Source: Candidatus Fredericiella danica (lineage in GTDB: Bacteria; Chloroflexota; Anaerolineae; Caldilineales; Caldilineaceae). From it: DNA of 52,962 nt. The stretch is taken from contig JADJPH010000042.1 in NCBI GenBank assembly GCA_016713335.1, positions 1 to 52,962 of the forward strand. The letters are read 5' to 3'. Shown one piece after another: positions 24,965-35,791 of the stretch (positions are counted from its first letter, which is position 1; every line of letters starts with the position of its first letter). A program made the translations under genes and the position numbers. Below the pieces are notes generated by a model. The model was given only the letters and a program-made list of their open reading frames with translations. It did no database searches and was not told the origin of the DNA.

Positions 24965-26242
24965 ATGGAAATGCAGGGTAAGGCGTACCGGGTGACAATC
25001 TACATTGGCGAGAATGATCATCGGCACGGCCGGTCACTGCATTCTGCGCTGATCGACTTTTTGCGCAGCGAAGGCGCCTCAAGCGCCACCGTGCTGCGAG
25101 GACTCGCCGGGTTTGGTGCGCATAGCCGGATCCATACCGCATCGGTGGCTGATCTGTCGGCGGACCTGCCCATTCGCCTCGAGTGGATCGATGAGCTTGA
25201 GACGGTCGAACGGCTGCTCCCCGCTGTGCAGCGTATGGTTGACCACGGCCTGATCACACTTGAGAAAGTTGAGGTGGTCCAATACGCAGCCGGTCGCCAA
25301 TCCGATCCATTGGGCCAACCAGTGCGCGCCATCATGCGCACCGGCGTGACGACGGTTGGTCCTGAGACACCGGTGACCGACCTGGTGGCATTGTTGGTGC
25401 AGCGCGGCTACCGGAGCCTGCCTGTGGTGGATGGCGAGCGCCGGCTGGTGGGGATCATCACCGATGGTGACCTGATGCGCCGGGGCGGGTTGTTGGTGCG
25501 TTTGGGGCTGCAGGATGTCCTCTCTCCAGAGCAACTGCAAGCGCAGATGGCAGTGCAGCAGTCGCAGCCGCAAACGGCCGCCGACATCATGACCCGCACG
25601 GTGTATACGGTGCGGGAAGATGAAAGTGTGCGGCAGGCCGCTGCAGTTATGGCAAAACGCGTCATCAAACGGATACCGGTCGTGGATGAGCAGAATCGTC
25701 TGTTGGGACTGATCAGTCGCGTCGACGTACTGCGCACGATTGAGTACAACCAGCAGCACCCTATCGACGACCAGGCGGCGCCACGGAGTGGGCAGAGCGT
25801 CACCGAACTGATGCACACCGATGCCCCCACACTGTCAGGTGACGCCAAGCTAGAGGAGATCGTGCGTGCACTGGAATCGAGCAGCCAACGCCGCGTGATT
25901 GTGGTCGATAGCAGACGTCATGTCCAAGGCATTATTACGGACGGGGATCTATTGCGCAGAAGCCGCCATGCCCATGATCCCGGGCTGGTGCGCCGTCTGC
26001 GAAGCCTGGTGACTGGGAGCCACGAACCGAATGTGACGCTGCCCTATGCGGAGACGGCGGCGCAACTGATGTCAACGCCGGTTTTTACGATCCGCGCAGA
26101 CACGCCGTTGGAGGATGCGCTCCGGATGATGTTGCGCCACCAAATCAAGCGGCTGCCGGTCGTCAACGAGCACGGGGAGTTGGTTGGATTGCTTGGCCGC
26201 AATAGTCTGCTGAATGGACTCCTCCAACCAGGAGAGGCGTAA
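24965..26242 (+). CDS. DUF190 domain fused to four CBS domains
   Basis: A 425-residue cytoplasmic protein. Residues 1-105 are a DUF190 domain (YRVTIYIGENDHRHGRSLHSAL, VLRGLAGFGAHSRIH, LPIRLEWIDE), a PII-like fold often encoded beside crcB. Residues about 115-425 hold four CBS motifs, i.e. two Bateman modules. Repeated landmarks are SLPVVDGERRLVGIITDGDLMRR, RIPVVDEQNRLLGLISRVD, VIVVDSRRHVQGIITDGDLLRR and RLPVVNEHGELVGLLGRNS. CBS pairs usually bind adenine nucleotides and regulate a partner. Linkage to crcB suggests an adenylate-responsive regulator of fluoride export or a related ion process; this is inference. Confidence 0.85.
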   Translation: MEMQGKAYRVTIYIGENDHRHGRSLHSALIDFLRSEGASSATVLRGLAGFGAHSRIHTASVADLSADLPIRLEWIDELETVERLLPAVQRMVDHGLITLEKVEVVQYAAGRQSDPLGQPVRAIMRTGVTTVGPETPVTDLVALLVQRGYRSLPVVDGERRLVGIITDGDLMRRGGLLVRLGLQDVLSPEQLQAQMAVQQSQPQTAADIMTRTVYTVREDESVRQAAAVMAKRVIKRIPVVDEQNRLLGLISRVDVLRTIEYNQQHPIDDQAAPRSGQSVTELMHTDAPTLSGDAKLEEIVRALESSSQRRVIVVDSRRHVQGIITDGDLLRRSRHAHDPGLVRRLRSLVTGSHEPNVTLPYAETAAQLMSTPVFTIRADTPLEDALRMMLRHQIKRLPVVNEHGELVGLLGRNSLLNGLLQPGEA

Positions 26243-26380
26243 ATGTTCGCTTGTGTGTTCAAAACAGATGTTGTATGATTCGAGCATCGTGGATGACTGT
26301 CACATGGACTCGTCATCCTGGATGTTGAATTCCCAAAGTAAGTGCGATAATCCGCTGACCACCTATTGAGGAGACTGCTT

Positions 26381-28038
26381 ATGCAGGCGAAACGCAAGTT
26401 TGTGCCCATCCTCCTGGTTGCTGCCCTGGCTGTGTTTGTATTGGCAGCATGCGGCGGCGGGGGCGCCGCCGGCAAGGCCTCGACGTTGTTCAATCTTCCT
26501 GGCCTGCCTGTAAACGTTGATGGCGCCGGCAATGCCAATATTTACGGCATTGGCCTCGGTCCTGTCGTGCCGGCCGCACTGGCGAAGCAACTGCAGATGC
26601 CGATGTGCAGCAGTTGCAGGTTCGGATTGGCGCCAATAGCCTGGCAATCTATGCGAACGGGCAGCAACTGCCATCGGTGAGCTGGGACAAAGACTCCCTC
26701 GCCAATGTCAAGATGTTGGCGGGCGCGGTGCCGGCGCTGGCAGGGCTGGACCTGGGCCAGTTGACGAGCGTTGGCTCCGGCTTCACCTTGAACATTGAGC
26801 CTGCCGCCGGCAAGGCCAAGTTGAACATTCCAAAGTGGACAGGTGAAACCACGTTTGCTACGGAACAGCCCGCGGCCGACGCCAAGCCACTCGTGTTGGA
26901 TTTTCTTGCCATTGACGATTCTGGCAAGATTGCCACCTCCGGTCTCGATCTGGATGCGCTGGCGCCGTTGCTTGGTGGCGCAGCGTTGGCGGTGCCTCCG
27001 GATCTGTTGGCCACGCTGAAGAGCCTGGGCGCTGAGGACTTGAGCATCAAGACGACGCCAAACGGCATCACCTTGAGCCTTGACGGCAAGCCGCTGCCAA
27101 GTCTTTCGTATGACAGTGCCGCGTTGGCTGCATTGTCGCCCCTTCTCGGACCGCTGAGCGGCATGGCGGGGGATCAACTCGCGATGGTGCAGGATCAGCT
27201 CACGAAGCTGCCCGGGCTGGACGCGACGATTGACGTCAACCTCACCGGTCAACCGAAGGGTGGGGAACTGCCTCAACTCGATGTGAAGCTTACCGACACC
27301 GGTGGCGTCAATCTGTTGGGATTGGATATCCCGGGCGTCACACTGCCGGCCGACACGATCAAGCAGTTGGAAGATGCCGGCATTCAGAACCTGGCGCTCA
27401 ATGTCAAGGGCGACAGTATTCTGGCCAACATCAACGGCCAGGCGCTGCCAAAGATCAACTTGTCCCCGGAAGGGATGAAGGTGCTGGTCGGTCTGGCGAG
27501 TGGCGCTGCTGCTGGGCTGCCCGCCGGGGCAATTGAAGCTGCGCTTGGTTCGATCAAGGGTGATGGGCTCAAACTGACGTTGGCGTTACCCGGGACCCCG
27601 GGCGAAGTCGCGACGCCAACCGAGCCGACGCTGACCCCGCCGGACCTTGGCGATCTCTCGGCGCCGACCTTTAAGCTAGAGGCCGTGGTCAAGGACGGGC
27701 AGATCACGTCGGTGGGTGGGCTGTCGGCAGATCAACTGAAGGCATTGGGCGTTGAACTTCCTGCGCTGCCGCCAAACATCAATGACATCTTGAAGAGCCT
27801 GAACGCCAGTTCGCTGGACATCGTGACCGAGGCCAACGTGCTCAAGATTTTGGTGAATGGCGCCGAAGCGATGAACATGCAGTATGACGCGGCGTCGTTG
27901 GCTGCGCTGTGGAATCTGGCCAAGCCGAACCTGGCAGGTTCGCCGGTGGCCGACCCAGCACTCCAGAAGCTGATCGAGGAGCAGATTCTGCCGTTGCTCC
28001 CGGGGTCGAACATCGCGGTCAAGATCACGGTCGAGTAG
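26381..28038 (+). CDS. Lipoprotein of four diverged internal repeat units, unknown function (frame broken near 26602)
   Basis: I do not recognise the family. A lipoprotein signal ends at LAAC (Cys 24), followed by a Gly-rich linker. The remaining 530 residues are four copies of a unit of about 110-130 residues. Each core reads: a strand and Gly (e.g. DDSGKI), LPxD-like then hhxxLxxxG, a strand, hhxxxNGxxLP, then yD..sLaaL. The third segments are QQLQVRIGANSLAIYANGQQLP, EDLSIKTTPNGITLSLDGKPLP, QNLALNVKGDSILANINGQALP and SSLDIVTEANVLKILVNGAEAM by position, at composite residues near 75, 220, 337 and 478. The frame breaks after QMP; one G restored in CCGATG gives a 552-residue protein. GAGGAG precedes ATG 26381. 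Surface-exposed and possibly beta-rich; role unknown. Confidence 0.75.
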
Positions 28039-28058
28039 CGTAGTTGGATTGATTTCGT

Positions 28059-28099
28059 AAAGGGAGCCGGACCAGCCATTGGCTGGTCCGGCTCCCTTT
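28059..28099. terminator. Perfect 19-bp inverted repeat, probable bidirectional terminator
   Basis: The arms are 28059-28077 and 28081-28099, identical over 19 bp with a 3-nt loop. The 5' arm starts AAAGGGAGCC and the 3' arm ends GGCTCCCTTT. It lies 20 nt after the lipoprotein stop and between convergent genes, and the AAA/TTT ends allow action in both directions. Confidence 0.88.
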
Positions 28100-28126
28100 G
28101 TATTGGGGGGGACGGGGGAAAATGAT

Positions 28127-28199
28127 CAACGCGGAGACGCGGAGATGGTGCGGAGAGCGCGGAGGAGGAAGGGAGGAAGGGAAAAAGAGAGGGTGGCGG
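28127..28199. repeat. CGCGGAGA-type purine-rich repeat tract
   Basis: Runs of CGCGGAGA/GCGGAGA words (AACGCGGAGACGCGGAGATG, GCGGAGAGCGCGGAGG) are followed by a G/A tract. The complementary word family, with a near-identical AACGCGGAG/CTCCGCGTT core, recurs at 50656-50760. It sits just past the 3' end of the O-antigen ligase gene. Confidence 0.7.
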
Positions 28200-28204
28200 G
28201 GTGC

Positions 28205-30878
28205 CTACGATCGCACCTGGGGTGAGGAAGTGGAATGCAGGGGGCGGCCGTGCACGAGTAGGGCGAACGCAAGCGCATTCCAACCGGCAAGGTCCGCGAG
28301 CAGGAAGAATGCGTCCGTCTGCGCATGCATCAGCGCTGCACCAAAGGCTGCAGCGAGTCCGGTGGTGATCCAGTACATTGCTGCATTCTGGCGAGGCGCG
28401 GTGCGGCTCTCCCACCAGGCAATTGACAGCAGCACCGCCAGCCAAAGCAAGCCCCAAACACCCCACGTCACGCCCATTTCAAGCCACACGTTGTGCGGGT
28501 GCAGCAGATTCGGTTCTGCCGAGACTGCTGTCAGGGGTAGGAACGCGGGATAAAACCACTGAAACTCACCAGGACCAATCCCGGTCAGCCAATAGGTGCG
28601 TAGCAGCGCAAACGTTGTTTGCCAGCTATCAACGCGCAGCAGCAACGAGCGGGTGTTGGCCATGCGGCCGGAGGACAGCACCAGCAGGACGCCGGCGCCA
28701 ACGGCCACGAGGCCTGCGGCCCACCAGAGCCAACGCCGGCGCAAGCGCAGCCACCGCCACAGCGCCGGGCGGCGGCGCAGCGCCATCCATGCAAAGATCG
28801 TGGCGCCCACCGGTAGACCGAGCAGGATGGCGCCGCGGCTTCCTGTGAGCAGAAGCGCCCCCAGCACGGTAACGGTCGCCATTGCCTGAAGCATGCGGCG
28901 CGAGCCGGCGAGCGCCCAGATAAGACCCATTCCCAGAAAGACGGTGCGCACGAGGTAGAGCGCCGTGTGATTGGGCGAGTAGTAGGGACCTACCAGGCGC
29001 TGCATGCCGTCAACATGGGCGCCCTGGCCAATTGCCCAGTCGACAAGCCCCCACATTGCCACGATGAGACCGCCACCAAAGAGTGCCAGCGCCACCTGAC
29101 GCCGTGCAACGTCCGTGCGTACAAGCACGCGCGCGGCAACCCACAGGAGCAACGGTGCAAACACGAGTTCGACCAGCCCATTGAAGTAGGCCACGCGATG
29201 CCAGATGACACCGGCAGAGAGAAGTGTGATCGGGAGAATCAGTAGAACGACGCCGTCAAGCCAGGTCACTCGTGGCGCACGGCGCCGGGTCACGCTGATC
29301 AACGCCGGGGAGAGCGCAAGGAGCGCCGCCAGGCTTGGGGGGATGCTGATCACCATGTTGACCAGGCGCCAGTCTTTGTGTTGGTAGTAGAAGGGCAAGA
29401 GGGCGGCCGTGAGCGCCAGCCCGGCGCCTGGCTGCGCCAGACACAAGGCCGCCCAGATGAGCCAACAGAGGCCGATCAGGGGTGGCCAGGTTGCAAAGTA
29501 GTAGACGACGAGCATGGCCAGCCATGCCATTCCCTGAATTGGCCAGGGCAAGTATCCAAAGTCTCGCAGCAGGAGGCGAAGCTGTGCAACACGTCCTGCC
29601 GCGATCATGCGCCACGCAATGAGTGCGAGCGCCACGCCGATCCCCAGCCAGGGTAGCCAGTTTGGGGCCGGTGGGGCCAGCGTGGTGCGTTCGGAATCAG
29701 GATGGCCGCCGCGCCATTGGCTGATCGCAGTCCGCACAGATGAAATCAGACCTTCCTGGTCTTTTAGTGCGAATCCCCAGCGAGGATCAGACGCGGGGGC
29801 AGCGGGCCGGTCAATTGCCCACCCCATGGCGCCCAGCCAGGGCCACGCCTGCCATGCCAGATCAAGCGCCTCGGTGGCAAAGCGCGCTTGATCACTTGGG
29901 GTGACGGTTGACCAGGGCGAACTTGGATCGCGGTTCCAACCGAAACGGATTGCCCAGATGGGGACATCTTCCAGCCCAACTGCCACCAGATTGCGCCGGA
30001 GCAGTGCGGCGCGCTGAAAGTTAAGCGTATCGATGGTCTGGCGAAGATAGAGAGGTGAATGGCCGAATCCAAACGGCTGGATGGCCACGATATCGAAGCT
30101 GCCTTTGGCGCCGGCGGCCAGCATTCGCTGTAGAAAATAGACTTCGTCCACGGCCAGGTGGCCGCGGTCACCCGTTGGCGCCAGGGCCGCTGTGAGGATC
30201 TGCGCATCCGGGTCTTCCGCACGAATGGCCGCTGCCGCCATGCGCAGCATCTGTGCGTAGGCAATTGGATCGACGTGACGATTGCCCCAGTGGGGGGCGA
30301 TGTTTGGTTCATCCCAGATTTGGTAGAAGCGAACAGTGTCGGCATATCTGGCGGCGAAGGCTGCTGCAAAGCGGGCAAAGCCGGCAAGGTCTGCTGGCGG
30401 GGCCGCAGGATTGTCTGCCGGTGGCAGGTCATCTGGCGCGTGCCCAGGAAGGGCTGCCATCCAACACGACGACGGGGATGAGATCGGCCTTGACAATGGC
30501 GTTGAGCAATTCGTCCGTCGCCCCCCAGTCAACGCGCCGGGCAGCGGTTCGACAGCGGCCCAACTGATGCGCTGGCGGACCCAACCAAAACCCTGCTGAC
30601 TTGAGATCGACCAATGTGGTGTCTCGTGCTGCGGGCTGCAACCCAGACAATTCGACGGTGACACCCAGAAATGGCGCTTGATCCGCCATTGGCGCAACTG
30701 CTGATTGTGCGTCAAGCATGTCCGCGCCGGCTTCCGTGTCAGTGCGACGTAACAAACCACCGGCCAGCAGGATGGCGCATAGGAGCAAATAGAGCAGCAG
30801 CAACCGTGTGAGCGCCAGCAGACGACGCACATTGAATGCGAGTGTAGACAACGAAAATCGAGCCTCGTCACCGGCCAT
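28205..30878 (-). CDS. Glycosidase-like TIM-barrel domain fused to an O-antigen ligase/polymerase (three frame breaks near 5' end)
   Basis: After restoring three 1-2 nt losses (about 30588, 30531 and 30438) this is a single protein of about 891 residues. It starts with one N-terminal membrane helix (residues 20-42). An extracytoplasmic region follows (about 70-400) that resembles a clan-A (GH5/GH39-like) glycosidase: GVTVELSGLQP, GFGWVRQRISWAAVEPLPG, DLIPVVVLDG, and YQIWDEPNIAPHW with the likely acid/base Glu. About 12 membrane helices come next, and a Wzy_C/WaaL-type ligase domain whose large loop carries the family's conserved GxGPGxF-x(n)-HNxxL pattern (TGIGPGEFQWFYP, LHPHNVWLEMGVTWG). This suggests a membrane enzyme joining or trimming surface polysaccharide. 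Catalytic activity of the barrel is not shown. ATG 30878 is chosen. Confidence 0.78.
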
Positions 30879-31035
30879 CACTGTCCGAGCAACTACCTAT
30901 GATCACGCCGGTAGTTTTGACAGAGTATCCCCAAGCACCTTACAATGGCCGGATTGACCGTGGGACGAGCATGCCTGGCGTGCTCTGATGCGATCAGCGT
31001 CGCGTTTGGTCCCCCATTTTACACAAGATCAGTTC

Positions 31036-31962
31036 ATGCGCAGCTATTTGTCCAACACTCGCAAGTCGATATCCATCTCTCGCCTATGGGGCACTGACGC
31101 GGCCTCGCTGGAGGGCGTGGATTATCGTGATCGGATCAGTGTGGTCACGTGGGTGCTTGTTTTCGGGTTTGGGTTGAGCATGTTGTTGGAGATCCCGACG
31201 ACGCTCATCTCGTTTCGCGCGCTTGGATCCCCGATCACGATTCCGTTATCTTCCGGCATGTTGATGGCGATCGTGCTGACGATTGCGGCTGCCGCGGGTA
31301 CGGAGAGCGTCATCCGCGTGCATCCACGATTTATGCGGAAACGCGCCAGCGCCACCTGGGCATTTTGGGCGCTGCCGATGGCGATCGCCATCATCACCGT
31401 CGTCTTATTGCCACTGGTGCCGACGCAATTGTTGCAGGTGCTGGTGGTGCTGCTCTCCGGTGCGCTGCTTGCCGTCGCATTCTTTAGTCTTTACGCCACT
31501 GTGGAACCGGGGCAGGTTGGCTTCCGGCGCGCACGGCTCATCTTAAATGCGCTGGCTTATGGCGCGGCGCTGTTGCTATTTCTCTTTGTGTATCAGACAC
31601 GTACGCGCAGCCTGCTGTCGGCGACCCTTGTCGCATTGACGGCGTGTCTACTTGCGATTGAACTCTTCCGCACAGCGACTTCAAACAGGGCGAGCGTCTT
31701 GATCTATGGCTTCGTTGTTGGGGTGCTGCTTGGTCAAATTACATGGGCGCTCAACTATTGGCCTTTGCTGCCTGGGCTGACCGGCGGTCTCTTGCTGTTA
31801 CTGAGCTTCTATCTGGCAGTGGGGATTGCGCAGCAGGGTATGCAGGACCGTCTGACGCGGCGGGTGTTGCTCGAATTTGTCGCGTTTGGGATCGTGGCGC
31901 TGATCCTGATCGTGATTTTTGGCCCCGGCTTGATCGAGTTGACTGATGATCTTGTGCCATGA
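31036..31962 (+). CDS. Multi-pass membrane protein, unknown function
   Basis: A 308-residue protein (324 if ATG 30988 is used). It has a short soluble N-terminus containing SRLWGTDAASLEGVDYRDR, then about eight to nine hydrophobic helices and almost no loops. No catalytic motif is visible. It resembles, from memory only, unnamed Chloroflexota membrane proteins grouped as DUF5656; I could not verify this. It is divergent from the O-antigen ligase fusion gene (158 bp between the starts), so a shared envelope role is possible. Neither start has a good Shine-Dalgarno sequence. Confidence 0.7.
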   Translation: MRSYLSNTRKSISISRLWGTDAASLEGVDYRDRISVVTWVLVFGFGLSMLLEIPTTLISFRALGSPITIPLSSGMLMAIVLTIAAAAGTESVIRVHPRFMRKRASATWAFWALPMAIAIITVVLLPLVPTQLLQVLVVLLSGALLAVAFFSLYATVEPGQVGFRRARLILNALAYGAALLLFLFVYQTRTRSLLSATLVALTACLLAIELFRTATSNRASVLIYGFVVGVLLGQITWALNYWPLLPGLTGGLLLLLSFYLAVGIAQQGMQDRLTRRVLLEFVAFGIVALILIVIFGPGLIELTDDLVP

Positions 31963-32113
31963 CTGCTTTAACCTGATGTTAAGCGGGCGATCGACGAAGT
32001 GGCCAGTCCTATGCTGTACTCATGGATTTCGGTCCGCTTACGCGTGAGTGCACGGTGGAGCGTACAGCGACTACAGTACCCTGGGGTGGGCTGCGTATGC
32101 TGCAAGTGCGGTG
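31963..32113. other. Intergenic gap, nothing recognised
   Basis: About 150 bp between convergent genes. There is no clear hairpin with a T-run, no tRNA-like fold and no repeat of the families seen elsewhere in the window. Confidence 0.5.
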
Positions 32114-33188
32114 TTAGCGCGACCGGCGCCTGTGCGTTGGAATAGGCGGTCGTGCGCCGCGCCAGGCATCCCGTTGATCCGGGTGCTCCAGCAATTCTCC
32201 CATGATCTCACAATAGCCGGTTGACCGGCGTCGGCACGCCGGCGGCTTTCCCTTTGTCCACGACCGCACCGTTCAGCCAGAACACCTCGCTGCGCGGCTT
32301 CCCGCTTTGCAGGTCGATGGCCAGGCTGGGCAATTTGCCGCCGCGGGCGCCGCCGATCTGTGCGCGTAGCACGGGCCGGATGAGGAAACCGGGTGCGGTG
32401 CGAATCAGCGGTGCAAGCGTGGCAAATGGATAGCCGTCGATGTTGAGCGCAGGAATGCCGGCTTTGTCCATCACCGCCAACGCCTCACGCCACGCAGCGA
32501 TCTCCAGGTCAACCATCCGGCTGTCGGCAAAGACCTGCTCCGGCGTTTCGCCCAGGATGGCGACGATGGCATTTCCCATCATGTTCATGAGCAGTTTGGT
32601 CCACTTCATGCCGGGCGCGCTCGCAAAGGTCTTCACGGCAAAGCCGGCGTTGGTAAAGGTGGCGACCGATTCGGCGAAGAGCGCTGACTCTGCGGGGCCG
32701 CGCCAGAGGCCAAGCCCAAGCCCATAACGGGGTTTGTCAACCCGAATTGCGCCCGGTCCCTGCATACTCACGGGGGTGGTGATGCTCCCGGCGATCACCG
32801 TGGCAGCAGGCAATACGGCGGCAATAGCGTCTTCGTTGCCGACGCCATTTTGCATGCTTAAAAGTGCGGGCGCGGGTGCACCGGTGCTTGCCAGGGCGTC
32901 GCTCAACTCTGCCAGTGCGGCGGTCGTGTCGTAACTCTTGACTGTGAGCACCGCCAGATCAAAGGCGGATTCGGCACGCGCAAACGCCTCGTCGATGCTA
33001 CCAGCCGGGCGGATGTTGCGGACGATGTGTTGGCCCGTCTCGTCTGTGTAGCTCAGGCCGCGTTCACGCATGGCCTGGACAAAAGAGGCGCGGCCGGCAA
33101 GGGTCACGGTCTGGCCGGTGAGCGCAAGTTTTGCGCCGGCCAGGCAGCCGATCGCCCCGGCGCCAATGATGAGCGTGTTTAGTGACAT
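32114..33188 (-). CDS. Ketopantoate reductase-like oxidoreductase (PanE/ApbA family), in frame with glpC, 3' frame break
   Basis: NAD(P)H-dependent 2-dehydropantoate reductase family. The N-terminal fold is MSLNTLIIGAGAIGCLAGAK, then LLSMQNGVGNED. The C-terminal catalytic region is GMKWTKLLMNMMGNAIVAI, with the family Lys, and the end is GVPTPVNRLL. The displayed frame stops at 32208. One missing base there (TTG TG-n GAG) continues the protein as EIMGELLEHPDQRDAWRGA to a stop at 32114, matching the family, which extends past the PVN motif. That gives about 358 residues. The gene is in the same open frame as glpC upstream with no stop between; ATG 33188 would be its own start. Pantothenate synthesis is possible but no pan genes are near. 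Confidence 0.8.
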
Positions 33189-34487
<1,299 letters not shown>

Positions 34488-34494
34488 GTGCAAT

Positions 34495-35748
34495 TCACCT
34501 CGTCGTCAACGATTCGACTGCTGCCATTGCGGTCGAGATTGCCAGCCCTTCCAGGCTGCGTTCTTGGATTGGGTCGGCGCCGGCTAGAAGGCCGCCGGCC
34601 GCCCATAGATTGCGATATACGATTTTGCCATCTGCGTCTACCGGCTGCCAACGCTCGTTGACGGCCACGCCGGTGGAGAAGACGGGTTGGCCGGCCGGGT
34701 CAAAGAACTGTGGCCGGAACCACTGCCCTCGATCTTGTGGCGTCGTCAGCGGCAACTGGAAGACAACTTCCCAGAAGCGCCCCGTGTGGTCACTTGAGAA
34801 GCCGCCGCCGAGCACGCCGCCGGTCGCCAGGAGGAAATTCCGGGCGCGATGGCGGATGGGGCGCGAACTGGTCGAAGTTTCGACCCATTCGATGGCGTCG
34901 CCGGTGGCATTGAAGCCAATGGCCTCCATGCCGGCCTCGACCCGCACCCCAACCTGATCGAGGCGGGTGCGGAGCGCGGCGGTCAGGCGTACGCCCGGCA
35001 CGCTTGGCGTGAGGGTCGGGATTTCAAAGATCGTGGCGCCGGTGATCCGAGTCAGCGCCTCCATCACCTGGGTATGTGCGCGCAGACCGAGGATTGCGGG
35101 CAGGCCGATGCGTTCGCCGGGTTGGACTGCGCTCTTGAGCGCCACACCGAGCGCCGTCTGCCTTGCCGGGTCATCGAGCGCCTCGGCAAGGTGCACCGTA
35201 TTGGCATCATGGCGGTCCGTGAGGGTGATCTGCGGGAGCAGCACGCTGCGCGCCGGTTGGCCTTGCGCGGCAAGATTGTCGGCCAGCAACTGCGGATAGA
35301 AATCGCGCACGCCGTCAAAGCCGGCGATGAGCATCGGCTGGCGGCTGGCCACATCTCCTGCAAATTGCGCTTTGGGTGCGAGATAGACCGGGCGGAATGC
35401 GCCCACCGGTGATGGCAACAGGGTATTGCGATCCGGGTCGGCATTTGCGGCATAGGGCAACCCCAGCGCTACGGTCCATGCCTGAAACGCATCCAGATCG
35501 GCTTTGATGCGCTTGGCGCCCAGCCGGTGATAGGGGTGTGCGGCCGGCAGGCTCTGCCAACCTTCCCAGGGGTTTTTCGCCGCGACCGGTGAAGGCGCGG
35601 GATAGCCCATGACATCCACCGTTGCGGCGCTCCAATGCAGCGAACCCAGACCCTTCGCAATGACCTTCACTTTTAGACCTGACTCGGCTGCCCGGAGGGC
35701 GGCGGTCAAGCCCGTCAAACCTGCGCCAATAACAAGAAGATCCAACAT
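34495..35748 (-). CDS. glpB: Anaerobic glycerol-3-phosphate dehydrogenase subunit B
   Basis: A 417-residue FAD/FMN-binding subunit of the GlpABC complex, which oxidises glycerol-3-phosphate to dihydroxyacetone phosphate with electrons passed to GlpC and menaquinone. The flavin fold is LDLLVIGAGLTGLTAALRAA, then GSLHWSAATVDVMGY. The C-terminal FAD strand is NLWAAGGLLAGADPIQERSLEG. It starts 43 bp after glpA and ends seven bases before glpC, in the classical glpABC order. Confidence 0.92.
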   Translation of the reverse strand: MLDLLVIGAGLTGLTAALRAAESGLKVKVIAKGLGSLHWSAATVDVMGYPAPSPVAAKNPWEGWQSLPAAHPYHRLGAKRIKADLDAFQAWTVALGLPYAANADPDRNTLLPSPVGAFRPVYLAPKAQFAGDVASRQPMLIAGFDGVRDFYPQLLADNLAAQGQPARSVLLPQITLTDRHDANTVHLAEALDDPARQTALGVALKSAVQPGERIGLPAILGLRAHTQVMEALTRITGATIFEIPTLTPSVPGVRLTAALRTRLDQVGVRVEAGMEAIGFNATGDAIEWVETSTSSRPIRHRARNFLLATGGVLGGGFSSDHTGRFWEVVFQLPLTTPQDRGQWFRPQFFDPAGQPVFSTGVAVNERWQPVDADGKIVYRNLWAAGGLLAGADPIQERSLEGLAISTAMAAVESLTTR

Positions 35749-35791
35749 AGCGTCACCAGACTTTAGCGACCATCGATAATAGGTTGACCAT

